Origin: Bradyrhizobium huanghuaihaiense | GTDB taxonomy: Bacteria > Pseudomonadota > Alphaproteobacteria > Rhizobiales > Xanthobacteraceae | NCBI RefSeq assembly: GCF_007830635.1 | Contig: NZ_VLLA01000021.1 | Location: 1 to 64,000 of the forward strand | Length of the DNA stretch: 64,000 nucleotides | Reading direction: 5' to 3' | In this document: piece by piece, positions 34,940 through 43,539 of the stretch | How positions within the stretch are numbered: position 1 is the first letter of the stretch | How the letters are laid out: every line of letters starts with the position of its first letter | Translations under genes and position numbers: made by a program | The notes under the pieces: generated by a model | Told to the model about the DNA's origin: nothing | What the model saw: the letters and a program-made list of their open reading frames with translations, nothing else | The model's database searches: none

Positions 34940-36013
34940 ATGGCCGGCCCTGCCCTCATCCCCGCTGGTGACTTCCGCACCTCCTATGCGGCCGACACCA
35001 CGATCTTCCCGACCACCACCAGCCGCAACTTCGCGATTCTCGGTGTGCTGCTGCTCTGCCTCGCGCCGCAATTCTTCAGCGGCTACTGGCTCAGCATCCT
35101 GATCCAGATCGGCATCTTCTCGATCGCCGCGCTCGGCCTGAACATCCTGGTCGGCTTCACCGGCCAGATCTCGATCGGGCACGCCGCCTTCTTCCTGCTC
35201 GGCGCCTTCACCTCGGCCTACATCTCCAACAACGCGCCGATCCCGGTGTTCTTCGCGATTCCGCTCGCGGGCGTCGTCACCGCGATGGTCGGTCTGATCT
35301 TCGGCATCCCGGCTGCGCGGCTGAAGGGCCTCTACCTCGTCATCGCGACGCTGGCCGCGCAATACATCCTGCTCGACTTCTTCTCGCGCGCCGAATGGTT
35401 CTCCGGCGGCTCGGTGCCGGCGAGCGCCGAGCCGTTCTCGATCTTCGGCTATACGCTGCGCGGCGATAAGCAATATTTCTACGTCGTGCTGGCCTATGTG
35501 CTCCTGAGCTACATCCTCGTCACCAATCTGATGCGCACGCGCGACGGCCGCGCGCTGGTGGCGATCCGCGACCATTATCTCTCCGCCGAGATCATGGGCA
35601 TCAACCTCACCAAGTACCGCACGCTGTCGTTCGGCCTCGCCGCCTTCTTCGCCGGCATCGCCGGCGCGCTCTACGCGCACTACCAGCTCGTGGTCTCCCA
35701 GGAAGGCTTCGGCATCGAGCGCTCGATCCTGTTCCTGGCCATGATCATCATCGGCGGCACCGGCTCGATCATGGGCACGCTGATGGGCACCGCCTTCGTG
35801 GTGCTGCTGCCCGAGGGGATGGAGTTCATCAGCCACTACTTGAAGGGTGGCGCGATCGACAAGGCGCTGTCGCTCAACACCAACATCACCTTCCTCCGCG
35901 AGATCGCGATCGGGGTGATCATCATCGCGTTCCTGATGTTCGAGCCCGATGGGCTCGCGCATCGCTGGCGGCAGATCAAGGCGTACTGGAAACTCTACCC
36001 GTTCTCGCACTGA
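34940..36013 (+). CDS. ABC transporter permease (LivM-like), second operon
   Basis: A 357-residue permease with a polar N-terminal tail of about 25 residues, then LivM features: ALGLNILVGFTGQISIGHAA and the coupling loop MRTRDGRALVAIRDHYLSAE. It pairs with the LivH-like protein to form the membrane pore. Confidence 0.9.
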   Translation: MAGPALIPAGDFRTSYAADTTIFPTTTSRNFAILGVLLLCLAPQFFSGYWLSILIQIGIFSIAALGLNILVGFTGQISIGHAAFFLLGAFTSAYISNNAPIPVFFAIPLAGVVTAMVGLIFGIPAARLKGLYLVIATLAAQYILLDFFSRAEWFSGGSVPASAEPFSIFGYTLRGDKQYFYVVLAYVLLSYILVTNLMRTRDGRALVAIRDHYLSAEIMGINLTKYRTLSFGLAAFFAGIAGALYAHYQLVVSQEGFGIERSILFLAMIIIGGTGSIMGTLMGTAFVVLLPEGMEFISHYLKGGAIDKALSLNTNITFLREIAIGVIIIAFLMFEPDGLAHRWRQIKAYWKLYPFSH

Positions 36014-36056
36014 GCACGGCAACTTCACTTAAACAATAAACAGGAGGAACCGACCC

Positions 36057-37340
36057 ATGAAGGCAAAATCCCTTTTGAGCACCGCATCGCTCGCGATCGT
36101 GATCGCCGCCTTTTCGGCCGGCGCGCAGGCGCAGATCGCGATCGGGCATCTCGCCGATTATTCCGGCGGCACCTCCGACGTCGGCACGCCCTACGGCCAG
36201 GCCGTCGCCGACGCTTTTGCCTGGGTCAACAAGAACGGCGGCGTCGGCGGCAAGCAGCTCAGCGTCGACACCAACGACTACGGCTACCAGGTGCCGCGCG
36301 CGATCGCGCTGTACAAGAAATGGTCGGCGCCGGACAGCAAGGTCGCGGCGATCATGGGCTGGGGCACCGCCGACACCGAAGCTCTGACCGGCTTCCTCGC
36401 ACAGGACAAGATCCCCGACATGTCGGGCTCCTATGCCGCGGCGCTGACCGATCCCGAAGGCGTCAGCGGCAAGGCCAAGCCCGCGCCCTACAATTTCTTC
36501 TATGGCCCGAGCTATTCGGACTCGCTGCGCGCGATGCTGATGTGGGCGGCCGAGGACTGGAAGGCCAAGGGCAAGTCCGGCAAGCCGAAGTTCGTGCACA
36601 TGGGCGCCAACCATCCCTATCCGAACGCGCCGAAGGCCGCGGGCGAAGCCATGGCGCAGGAGCTCGGCTTCGAGGTGCTGCCGCCGCTGGTGTTCGCGCT
36701 CACGCCGGGCGACTACAGCGCGCAGTGCCTGAGCCTGAAATCCTCGGGCGCCAACTACGCCTATCTCGGCAACACCGCGGCCTCCAACATCTCGGTGATG
36801 AAGGCGTGCAAGACCGCCGGCGTCGAGATCCAGTTCCTCGGCAATGTCTGGGGCATGGACGAGAACGCCGCCAAGACGGCCGGAGATTCCGCCAACGGCG
36901 TGATCTTCCCCTTGCGCACCGCGGTGAGCTGGGGCGGCGATGCGCCCGGCATGAAGACGGTGATGGAGATCTCCAAGATGTCCGATCCGAGCGGCAAGGT
37001 CTATCGCCCGGTGCACTACATCGCGGCGGTCTGCTCGGCGCTGTACATGAAAGAAGCGCTCGACTGGGCCGCCCAGAACGGCGGCGCCACCGGCGAGAAC
37101 GTCGCCAAGGGCTTCTATCAGAAGAAGGACTGGGTGCCATCAGGCATGGAAGGCGTCTGCAATCCCTCGACCTGGACCGACAAGGATCACCGCGGCACGC
37201 TGAAGGTCGACCTCTACCGCACCAAGGTGTCGGGCGCGACCGACGGCGACCTCAACGACCTCATGGCCAAGGGCACGATCAAGCTCGAGAAGGTCAAGAC
37301 CGTCGAGCTGCCGCGCAAGCCGGAACTGCTGGGCTGGTGA
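36057..37340 (+). CDS. Periplasmic substrate-binding protein, second liv-type transporter
   Basis: A 427-residue SBP with signal peptide (LLSTASLAIVIAAFSAGAQA). The mature start QIAIGHLADYSGGTSDVGTP is typical of a subgroup found beside acyl-CoA ligases rather than true leucine-binding proteins. The ATG has AGGAGG nine bases upstream, giving high expression. It is separated from the LivF-like gene by a family D palindromic repeat. Confidence 0.88.
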   Translation: MKAKSLLSTASLAIVIAAFSAGAQAQIAIGHLADYSGGTSDVGTPYGQAVADAFAWVNKNGGVGGKQLSVDTNDYGYQVPRAIALYKKWSAPDSKVAAIMGWGTADTEALTGFLAQDKIPDMSGSYAAALTDPEGVSGKAKPAPYNFFYGPSYSDSLRAMLMWAAEDWKAKGKSGKPKFVHMGANHPYPNAPKAAGEAMAQELGFEVLPPLVFALTPGDYSAQCLSLKSSGANYAYLGNTAASNISVMKACKTAGVEIQFLGNVWGMDENAAKTAGDSANGVIFPLRTAVSWGGDAPGMKTVMEISKMSDPSGKVYRPVHYIAAVCSALYMKEALDWAAQNGGATGENVAKGFYQKKDWVPSGMEGVCNPSTWTDKDHRGTLKVDLYRTKVSGATDGDLNDLMAKGTIKLEKVKTVELPRKPELLGW

Positions 37341-37364
37341 GCCACGCCGTTTCCCCACACACAA

Positions 37365-37469
37365 CTGTCATCCCCCGCGAAGGCGGGGGATCCAGTACGC
37401 CGCGGCTTCTCCGTGAATCTCAGGCGTCTCTGGAATACTGGGTCGCCCGGTCAAGCCGGGCGACGACAG
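37365..37469. repeat. Interspersed palindromic repeat, family D (CTGTCATCCCCCGCG)
   Basis: The 105-base element carries one hairpin at each end, CCCCCGCGAAGGCGGGGG and CGCCCGGTCAAGCCGGGCG, and closes with CGACGACAG. It interrupts the operon between the SBP gene and the LivF-like gene. Elements of this form are common in Bradyrhizobium intergenic DNA. Confidence 0.8.
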
Positions 37470-37485
37470 CGGAGAGTTATGAAGC

Positions 37486-38325
37486 ATGACCGAGACCGCA
37501 GAAACCGTTCGTCCCTCGCCCAGCATCGTCCCCGCGCCGCCCCTGCTCGCCGTGCGCAACATCGAGGTCGTCTATGACGACGTCATCCTGGTGCTGCGCG
37601 GTCTCAGTCTCGACGTGCCCAAGGGCGCGATCGTGGCGCTGCTGGGGGCCAACGGCGCCGGAAAGTCGACAACGCTGAAGGCGATCTCGGGGCTGCTCAA
37701 GACCGAGGACGGCGAGGTCACGCGCGGCGAGATCCTGTTCGAGGGCGAGCGCATCAACGGCATCGATCCCGACAAGATCGTCCGCCGCGGCATCTTCCAG
37801 GTGATGGAGGGCCGGCGCATCGTCGCCGACATGACATCGCTGGAGAACCTCAAGCTCGGCGCCTTCACCCGCAGGGACCGTGAGGTCGATGCCGACCTCG
37901 ACATGGTCTTCAACTATTTCCCGCGCCTGAAGGAGCGCACCGGGCTTGCCGGCTATCTCTCCGGCGGCGAGCAGCAGATGCTCGCGATCGGCCGCGCGCT
38001 GATGGCGCGCCCGAAGATGATTTTGATGGACGAGCCGTCGATGGGCCTGTCGCCGCTGCTGGTGAAGGAGGTGTTTTCCATCATCCAGAAGATCAACCGC
38101 GACCTCGGCGTCACCATCCTGCTGGTCGAGCAGAACGCGCGCGCGGCGCTGTCGGTGGCGAGCCACGGCTACATCATGGAACAGGGCAAGGTCGTGCTCG
38201 ACGGCACCGCCGACGAACTGCGCGACAACGAGGACGTCAAGGAGTTCTACCTCGGCGGCGCCGGCGACCAGCGCAAGAGTTTTAAAAATCTCAAGAGCTT
38301 CAAGCGGCGCAAGCGTTGGCTGTGA
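37486..38325 (+). CDS. ABC transporter ATPase (LivF-like), second operon
   Basis: A 279-residue ABC ATPase: Walker A LLGANGAGKSTTLK, signature LSGGEQQMLAIGRAL, Walker B MILMDEPSMGLSP, and LVEQNARAALSVASHGYI, as in LivF. It has a basic C-terminal tail (KSFKNLKSFKRRKRWL) longer than usual. It is the last gene of the operon and is convergent with the AGE gene, 17 bases away. Confidence 0.9.
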   Translation: MTETAETVRPSPSIVPAPPLLAVRNIEVVYDDVILVLRGLSLDVPKGAIVALLGANGAGKSTTLKAISGLLKTEDGEVTRGEILFEGERINGIDPDKIVRRGIFQVMEGRRIVADMTSLENLKLGAFTRRDREVDADLDMVFNYFPRLKERTGLAGYLSGGEQQMLAIGRALMARPKMILMDEPSMGLSPLLVKEVFSIIQKINRDLGVTILLVEQNARAALSVASHGYIMEQGKVVLDGTADELRDNEDVKEFYLGGAGDQRKSFKNLKSFKRRKRWL

Positions 38326-38342
38326 CCCGCAACGCTTCGAGC

Positions 38343-39494
38343 CTAGCCCAGCACCTGCTCCGCTTCCGTGACTGCGCAGAGAACATGATAGAACGACGAC
38401 GCAGGAATGGTGTCGACCAGCGATTTGCCGTCGCGATCGAACTGGTCGTACCAGCCGCCCTTGACGGGATGGCTGAGATAATGCCGTTCGAGCCGCACCA
38501 GCGCCGCGCGCGCTTCCTCCGCCGCGCCCGCCTCGCCGGACTCGGCCTGCGCGATCCACGCTTTTGCGATCTCGGTCTGCGGCCACAGCCGGCGCGTGCT
38601 GCGGCGGATGTTGCCGCTCGCATCGCCCTCGTCGATCAGGCAGCCCGTCGCCTCGTCGCGATAGCGCAGCGCGGTCGCCAGCAGCTCCGCGCGCCGCTGC
38701 CCGGTCGGACAACCCGTGATGCGCTCAAATCCCTTCAGCAGCCAGACCCATTCCGCCTGATGGCCCGGCTCGACGCTAACCGGCTCGATCTTGGACCAGT
38801 CCTCCTCGAAATACTCCGACAAGACGTGCTTCTGCTTGTCGTAGAGATTGGCGAGGAACAGCGCGAAGAACTCGCCGGCACGGTTCTGGAACGACAAATC
38901 GTGGGTCGCGTCGAAGCACGCGATCATCGCCTCGAACAGATGCATGTGCGGGTTCTGCCGGCGCGGCAGCGAGACCGGCAGACCTTCGTGAACGCCGCCA
39001 TGCGGCGAGCGCAGATGGCCGTCGAGGAAGGCGAGCAGCGCGTCGATCTCGACGCGAATTTGCGCGTCCTTGTCGAGCGTGTAGACGGTCGCGAGCGCAA
39101 ACAGGATGAAGGCGTGGTCATAGGCGTCGCGCCGACCGTCCAGCATCGCGCCCTCCGGCGTCAGCCGGTGCACATAGCCGGGCTTGCCGTCGGGCGATTT
39201 GGCCTTCGCCAGCAGGTGCTCCAGCCCCTTCAGCGCGATGGCGCGCCCTTCCGGATACCAGCCCATCTGCGCCGCCTTGGCGTAGCAGTAGATCTGGCGG
39301 GCCTGCACGAACACGCGCCGCGGCGCGGCGGCATCCGCCGTGCCGTCGCGGTGCAGCCGGTCGATGAAGCCGCCCGCTTCATGATCCCAGCCGACGGTCG
39401 ACCACAGCGGCATCGCCTCCTCGATCATGCGGCGTTTCAGGCGCGCGACGACGCCAGCCGTCTCCTCCGCCGCCATGATCGGTTCCTCCGCCAT
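38343..39494 (-). CDS. AGE-family epimerase/isomerase
   Basis: A 383-residue (alpha/alpha)6-barrel protein of the N-acylglucosamine 2-epimerase family, which also includes mannose isomerase and cellobiose 2-epimerase. Barrel histidines are visible in YDHAFILFAL, NPHMHLFEAMIACFDAT and SVEPGHQAEWVWLLKGFE. Arg and Trp residues line the site (YDQFDRDG). The start at 39494 has GGAGAG seven bases upstream. It could epimerise or isomerise a free sugar. Mannose isomerase-like function is plausible, but the substrate is not certain. It is divergent from the PaaK-like gene. Confidence 0.8.
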   Translation of the reverse strand: MAEEPIMAAEETAGVVARLKRRMIEEAMPLWSTVGWDHEAGGFIDRLHRDGTADAAAPRRVFVQARQIYCYAKAAQMGWYPEGRAIALKGLEHLLAKAKSPDGKPGYVHRLTPEGAMLDGRRDAYDHAFILFALATVYTLDKDAQIRVEIDALLAFLDGHLRSPHGGVHEGLPVSLPRRQNPHMHLFEAMIACFDATHDLSFQNRAGEFFALFLANLYDKQKHVLSEYFEEDWSKIEPVSVEPGHQAEWVWLLKGFERITGCPTGQRRAELLATALRYRDEATGCLIDEGDASGNIRRSTRRLWPQTEIAKAWIAQAESGEAGAAEEARAALVRLERHYLSHPVKGGWYDQFDRDGKSLVDTIPASSFYHVLCAVTEAEQVLG

Positions 39495-39580
39495 CTCGCT
39501 CTCTCCACGTCCCGACAATGGCCGTCTGATACCCATGCCAGCGGCGGCGTGCAACGGATGCCAACCCGGAAAGATCAGCC

Positions 39581-40804
39581 ATGACCGCCCATTACGACGC
39601 CCTCGAGACGCGCGAGCAGGCTGCGCGCGAGGCCGAGCTGTTTTCGCGCCTGCCCGCCGTGCTGCGCAGCGCGATGACGGCACCAGCCTATGCCGAGCGG
39701 CTGAAGGGCGTGGATCCGGACGCCGTGACCACGCGCGCGGCGCTGGCGCGCCTGCCGGTGCTGCGCAAGTCGGAACTGCCGGCCCTGCACAAGGCCTCGG
39801 CACCCTTCGGCGGCTTCGTGGCGGCAGCCCCGGGCTCGTTCGCACGGCTTTTCACCTCGCCGGGACCGATCTTCGAGCCGGAAGGACGGCAGGCCGATCC
39901 GTGGCGCGGCGCGCGGGCGCTGTTCGCGGCCGGGTTCCGCGAGGGCGACATCGTGCTCAACACATTCAGCTACCACCTCACGCCCGGCGGCTTCATCTTC
40001 GACTCGTCGGCGCGCGCACTGGGCTGCGCGGTGATCCCCGCAGGTCCCGGCAATGCCGAGCAGCAATTCGAGCTGATCGAAGCCTATCGTCCCGTCGGCT
40101 ACAGCGGCACGCCGGACTTTTTGAAGATCCTGCTCGACGCTGCCGCAACCGCAGGCCGCGACGTCTCCTCGATCAAGCGCGCGCTGGTCTCGGGTGCGGC
40201 CTTCCCGCCCTCGCTCCAGGCCGAGATCAAGGCGCGCAGCATCGACGCCTACCAAGCCTTCGGCACCGCCGATCTCGGCCTCATCGCGTTCGAGACCGAG
40301 GCCCGTGAAGGCATGGTCGTGAACGAGGACCTGATCATGGAGATCGTCAAGCCCGGCACCGGCGATCCCGTGGCGCCGGGCGACGTCGGCGAGATCGTCG
40401 TCACCTCGCTCGACCCGCACCATCCCTGGATCCGGCTTGCGCTCGGCGATCTCACCGCCGCGCTGCCGGGCACCAGCCCCTGCGGTCGCACCAACATGCG
40501 GATCAAGGGTTGGATGGGCCGCGCCGACCAGACCACGAAGGTCAAGGGCATGTTCGTCCGTCCCGAGCAGGTCGCCGAGATCGCCAAGCGCCATCCCGCC
40601 CTCGGCCGCCTGCGTCTCGTCGTCACGCGCCAGGGCGAAACCGACGCCATGACGCTGAAGGCCGAAACCGCGGCGGCAAGCGAGGCACTGCGCGAGGAGA
40701 TCGCGGGCACCTTGCGGGCGGTGACGAAGCTCGGCGGCGCGATCGAGCTGGTCGGCCCCGGTGCGCTGCCGAACGACGGCAAGGTGATCGCGGACGAGCG
40801 CTAA
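39581..40804 (+). CDS. Phenylacetate-CoA ligase-like AMP-binding protein
   Basis: A 407-residue PaaK-family ligase, shorter than other ANL enzymes as expected. Recognisable parts: LFTSPGPIFEPEG, the region of the usual SSGTTG loop, which here reads TSPGPI and so departs from the classical glycine-rich P-loop, then YSGTPDFLKIL, AYQAFGTADLGLIAFE and KGMFVRPEQVAEI. It should activate an aryl or short acyl acid. It lies beside the second liv operon with its own acyl-CoA ligase, consistent with aromatic acid uptake. The altered loop may weaken ATP binding. Confidence 0.75.
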   Translation: MTAHYDALETREQAAREAELFSRLPAVLRSAMTAPAYAERLKGVDPDAVTTRAALARLPVLRKSELPALHKASAPFGGFVAAAPGSFARLFTSPGPIFEPEGRQADPWRGARALFAAGFREGDIVLNTFSYHLTPGGFIFDSSARALGCAVIPAGPGNAEQQFELIEAYRPVGYSGTPDFLKILLDAAATAGRDVSSIKRALVSGAAFPPSLQAEIKARSIDAYQAFGTADLGLIAFETEAREGMVVNEDLIMEIVKPGTGDPVAPGDVGEIVVTSLDPHHPWIRLALGDLTAALPGTSPCGRTNMRIKGWMGRADQTTKVKGMFVRPEQVAEIAKRHPALGRLRLVVTRQGETDAMTLKAETAAASEALREEIAGTLRAVTKLGGAIELVGPGALPNDGKVIADER

Positions 40805-40808
40805 AGCA

Positions 40809-40903
40809 TGATCCGGAAAAGTGCGAAGCGGTTTTCCGGAAAGATCACGCGCAAACAACAACCTAAAGCGCGAGGATGATTAATCCAAATTTCATCGCGC
40901 TTT
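40809..40903. repeat. Interspersed palindromic repeats between convergent genes, family E
   Basis: Two adjacent inverted repeats. One is TGATCCGGAAAAGTGCGAAG paired with GGTTTTCCGGAAAGATCA. The other is AAAGCGCGA (40865-40873) paired with TCGCGCTTT (40895-40903). They fill the gap between the convergent PaaK-like and aminotransferase genes, and the last arm includes part of the aminotransferase stop codon. They can serve as a two-way terminator. Confidence 0.75.
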
Positions 40904-41999
40904 AGAATTTCCGGACGAGGTCGATCACCTCGTCCTGCTGCGCGCGAGTGATTTCCGCGAACATCGGCAGCGACAGGATTTGTCCCTGGTCGCGAGATGC
41001 ATTCGGAAACTGTTCCGTGCGGTAGCCGAGCCGCTGATAGGCGGCCAGAAATGGCAATGCGGTGGGATAGTTGATGGCCGTCTGCACGCCGTTGGCCTTG
41101 AGATGGGCGGCCAATGCATCACGACGCGGATGGCGGATCGTATAGAGGTGGTAGACGTGACTGCGCTTGGGCGCGACCGCGGGCACCATGATATCCTCGA
41201 TTTGGCCCAGTCCTGCGTCGTAGACTTTCGCTGCAGCCTGTCGCGCCTCGGTCCAGGCCGCCAGATGCGGCAGCTTCGCCGACAGGATGGCCGCCTGCAG
41301 ACCATCGAGCCGACTGTTGATGCCCTCGATCTGGTGCTGATGCTTCACGAGCCCGCCATGGCGCGCCAACATGGTCATATGCTCGGCGAGTGCGCCGTCA
41401 TTGGTGACCACCGCGCCGGCGTCTCCCATCGCACCGAGATTCTTGCCCGGATAGAACGAATAGGTCGCGGCCGCGCCGAAGGTGCCGACCATTTGCCCCT
41501 TGTAACGTGCCAGATGCGCCTGCGCGCAATCCTCGATCACCCACAATTTGTGCCTGGCTGCGATCGCCATGATCGCATCCATGTCGGCGGGCTGGCCGTA
41601 GAGATGGACAGGGATGATGCCGACAGTGCGCGGCGTGATCGCCGCCTCGATCGCCGCCGGATCGATCGTGAAGGTCGCACCGTCGGTGTCGCAGAACACG
41701 ACCGAAGCTCCGGCATGGGTGATCATCGCGGCCGTCGAAATCCACGAATGCGCCGTGGTGATCACCTCGTCACCCGGCTTCACCTTCAGCGCCTTCATGG
41801 CGAGATAAAGCGCATCGGTCCCGTTGGCACAGGACACGCAATGCTTCACCTCGGCGGCCTCGGCGAATTCCCGTTCGAAGGCATCGACATAGCTACCGCG
41901 AATGAACGCGCTGTCGCCGATCACGCCCGCGATTGCAGCATCGATCTCGCTCTTGATGGTCTGATGCTGCAGATGCAGATCGGCAAAAGGCACGGCCAT
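40902..41999 (-). CDS. DegT/DnrJ/EryC1/StrS-family sugar aminotransferase (WlbC/WbpE-like)
   Basis: A 365-residue PLP-dependent nucleotide-sugar aminotransferase. The PLP lysine is K186 in YSFYPGKNLGAMGDAG; CANGTDALYLAM and VIEDCAQAH are the cofactor-binding segments. Together with the next two genes it matches the WlbA-B-C (WbpB-D-E) module that puts an acetamido group at C3 of a UDP-sugar acid. In that scheme this enzyme transfers the amino group from glutamate to the 3-keto sugar. It is the last gene of the leftward trio, 26 bases after the acetyltransferase gene. Confidence 0.85.
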   Translation of the reverse strand: MAVPFADLHLQHQTIKSEIDAAIAGVIGDSAFIRGSYVDAFEREFAEAAEVKHCVSCANGTDALYLAMKALKVKPGDEVITTAHSWISTAAMITHAGASVVFCDTDGATFTIDPAAIEAAITPRTVGIIPVHLYGQPADMDAIMAIAARHKLWVIEDCAQAHLARYKGQMVGTFGAAATYSFYPGKNLGAMGDAGAVVTNDGALAEHMTMLARHGGLVKHQHQIEGINSRLDGLQAAILSAKLPHLAAWTEARQAAAKVYDAGLGQIEDIMVPAVAPKRSHVYHLYTIRHPRRDALAAHLKANGVQTAINYPTALPFLAAYQRLGYRTEQFPNASRDQGQILSLPMFAEITRAQQDEVIDLVRKF

Positions 42000-42025
42000 C
42001 GATCGTATTCCCTTAAATTACCGGT

Positions 42026-42481
42026 CTACAGCCGGCGCGCCGGATTGCCGGCATAGGTGCCCGGCGTCGTAATGTCCTTGGTAACCACGGAGCCCGCGCC
42101 GATCACGACGTCATCCACGATCTTCACCGGCAGGATGGTGGCGTTCGAGCCGATCGACACCCGGTTGCCGATCACCGTCTCGCGCCAAAGCTCCTTGTGT
42201 CCGCGCGCCGGTCCGCCGGTCGAGAACGTATCGTTGATGAACATCACGCCATGACCGATGAAGCAATCCTCGCCGATCGTCACCAGCTCGCAGATGAAGG
42301 CATGCGACTGCACGCGGGTGCGCGCGCCAATCACCACGTCCTTCTGGATCTCGGTGAATGGACCGACGAAGCAATCGTCGCCGATCTTGCAGCCATAGAG
42401 GTTGCAAGGCTCGACGACCTTGACGCCGGTACCGAACGCGACATCGCGAATGGCGGCTTGATGGATGTCCGGCTTGTTCAC
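42026..42481 (-). CDS. Left-handed beta-helix N-acetyltransferase (WlbB/WbpD-like)
   Basis: A 151-residue hexapeptide-repeat acyltransferase: repeats run from CKIGDDCFVGPFTEIQKDVV through ITIGEDCFIGHGVMF-like segments to VVIGAGSVVTKDI, ending GNPARRL. Length and the FTEIQKDVVIGARTRVQSHA stretch match WlbB/WbpD, which N-acetylates UDP-3-amino sugar acids using acetyl-CoA as a trimer. Its ATG overlaps the stop of the dehydrogenase gene (ATGA), indicating co-translation. Confidence 0.85.
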   Translation of the reverse strand: MNKPDIHQAAIRDVAFGTGVKVVEPCNLYGCKIGDDCFVGPFTEIQKDVVIGARTRVQSHAFICELVTIGEDCFIGHGVMFINDTFSTGGPARGHKELWRETVIGNRVSIGSNATILPVKIVDDVVIGAGSVVTKDITTPGTYAGNPARRL

Positions 42482-43539
42482 GTGACGACACCCAGGCGGC
42501 TCAGCCGCGGTGTAAATCGTAGCGAGACCTCGGCGCCGGTCTCGATCGATTCATAGAGCGCGGAGATCAGTTCCAGGCTCTTGCGGCCCTCGAGCCCGTC
42601 GACCAGCGCGGCGCGCTGGTTCACCAGGCAGTCGACCACATGGTGATAATAGGCCTGATGGCCGAAGCCGTAGACGTTGGGCGGATTGACCGAGAACTTC
42701 TCGACCACGTCCTTGTCGGACGGCAGCTCGTCGACGAAGCGCCAATGCCGGATCTGATTGACCGCGAAGCCGGAGATTTCCACCGTGCCCTTTTCTCCGA
42801 GGATCGAGAGCGATCCCTCCAGATCGGTCGGCCGCGCCGCCGTGGTGGCCTCGACGATTCCGAGCGCGCCGTTGCGGAACTTCAACGTCGCAACCGCAGT
42901 GTCCTCGGTCTCGATCTTCGCGAGCGCCGTCATCCCGCGCGCATGCACGCTGACGACGTCGCCGAAGAACCACTCCAGCATGTCGATGTGATGGCTCGCC
43001 TGGTTGGTGAGCACGCCGCCGTCATAGACCCAGGTGCCGCGCCAGGCATCCTGGTCGTAATAGGCTTGATCGCGGCACCAGCGCACGCGCACGGTACCCA
43101 GGATCAGCTTGCCGAAACGGCCGGCATCGAGCGCCTCGCGCGCCTTGACGACGGGCACGTTGAAGCGGTTCTGCTTGACGATGAACATCTTCACGCCCGC
43201 TTCGTCGCAGGCACGGATCATGTCGTCAGCATCCTGCAGCCGGAGCGCCATCGGCTTCTCGACGACGACGTGCTTGCCGGCCCTGGCGCAAGCGATGACG
43301 TGCGCCGGATGCAGCCCGCTCGGTGTCAGCACCGCGACCGCGTCGATGTCCTTGCGGGCGAGAAAATCGTCCATGTCGTAATCGGCAGGCACCCCGAACT
43401 TGCCGGCAATGGCATCGGCGCGCGCGCGGACGGGATCGCAGACCGCAACGAGGCTCGCACCTTCCACGTGATTGCCGCCCAAGAGGTCGGAGTGGCGTTT
43501 GGCAATTCGCCCGCAGCCGAGCAGCCCAAATCTAATCAT
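42478..43539 (-). CDS. Gfo/Idh/MocA-family nucleotide-sugar dehydrogenase (WlbA/WbpB-like)
   Basis: A 353-residue oxidoreductase: Rossmann motif GLLGCGRIAKRH, the family EKP motif (HVVVEKPMALR) with catalytic lysine, then KQNRFNVPVVKAREALDAGR and VYDGGVLTNQASHHIDMLEW, which is a close match to WlbA-type enzymes. These oxidise C3 of UDP-N-acetylglucosaminuronate using NAD and regenerate it with 2-oxoglutarate. It starts the three-gene leftward operon and is divergent from the nonulosonate-type operon. Confidence 0.85.
   Translation of the reverse strand: MIRFGLLGCGRIAKRHSDLLGGNHVEGASLVAVCDPVRARADAIAGKFGVPADYDMDDFLARKDIDAVAVLTPSGLHPAHVIACARAGKHVVVEKPMALRLQDADDMIRACDEAGVKMFIVKQNRFNVPVVKAREALDAGRFGKLILGTVRVRWCRDQAYYDQDAWRGTWVYDGGVLTNQASHHIDMLEWFFGDVVSVHARGMTALAKIETEDTAVATLKFRNGALGIVEATTAARPTDLEGSLSILGEKGTVEISGFAVNQIRHWRFVDELPSDKDVVEKFSVNPPNVYGFGHQAYYHHVVDCLVNQRAALVDGLEGRKSLELISALYESIETGAEVSLRFTPRLSRLGVVT

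Noticed and set aside
33821..36028. 735-codon antisense frame opposite the second liv operon
   Set aside because: Shadow of the ligase and permease genes; composition is dominated by His, Asp, Glu and Arg with no fold, while the sense frames carry complete permease motifs.
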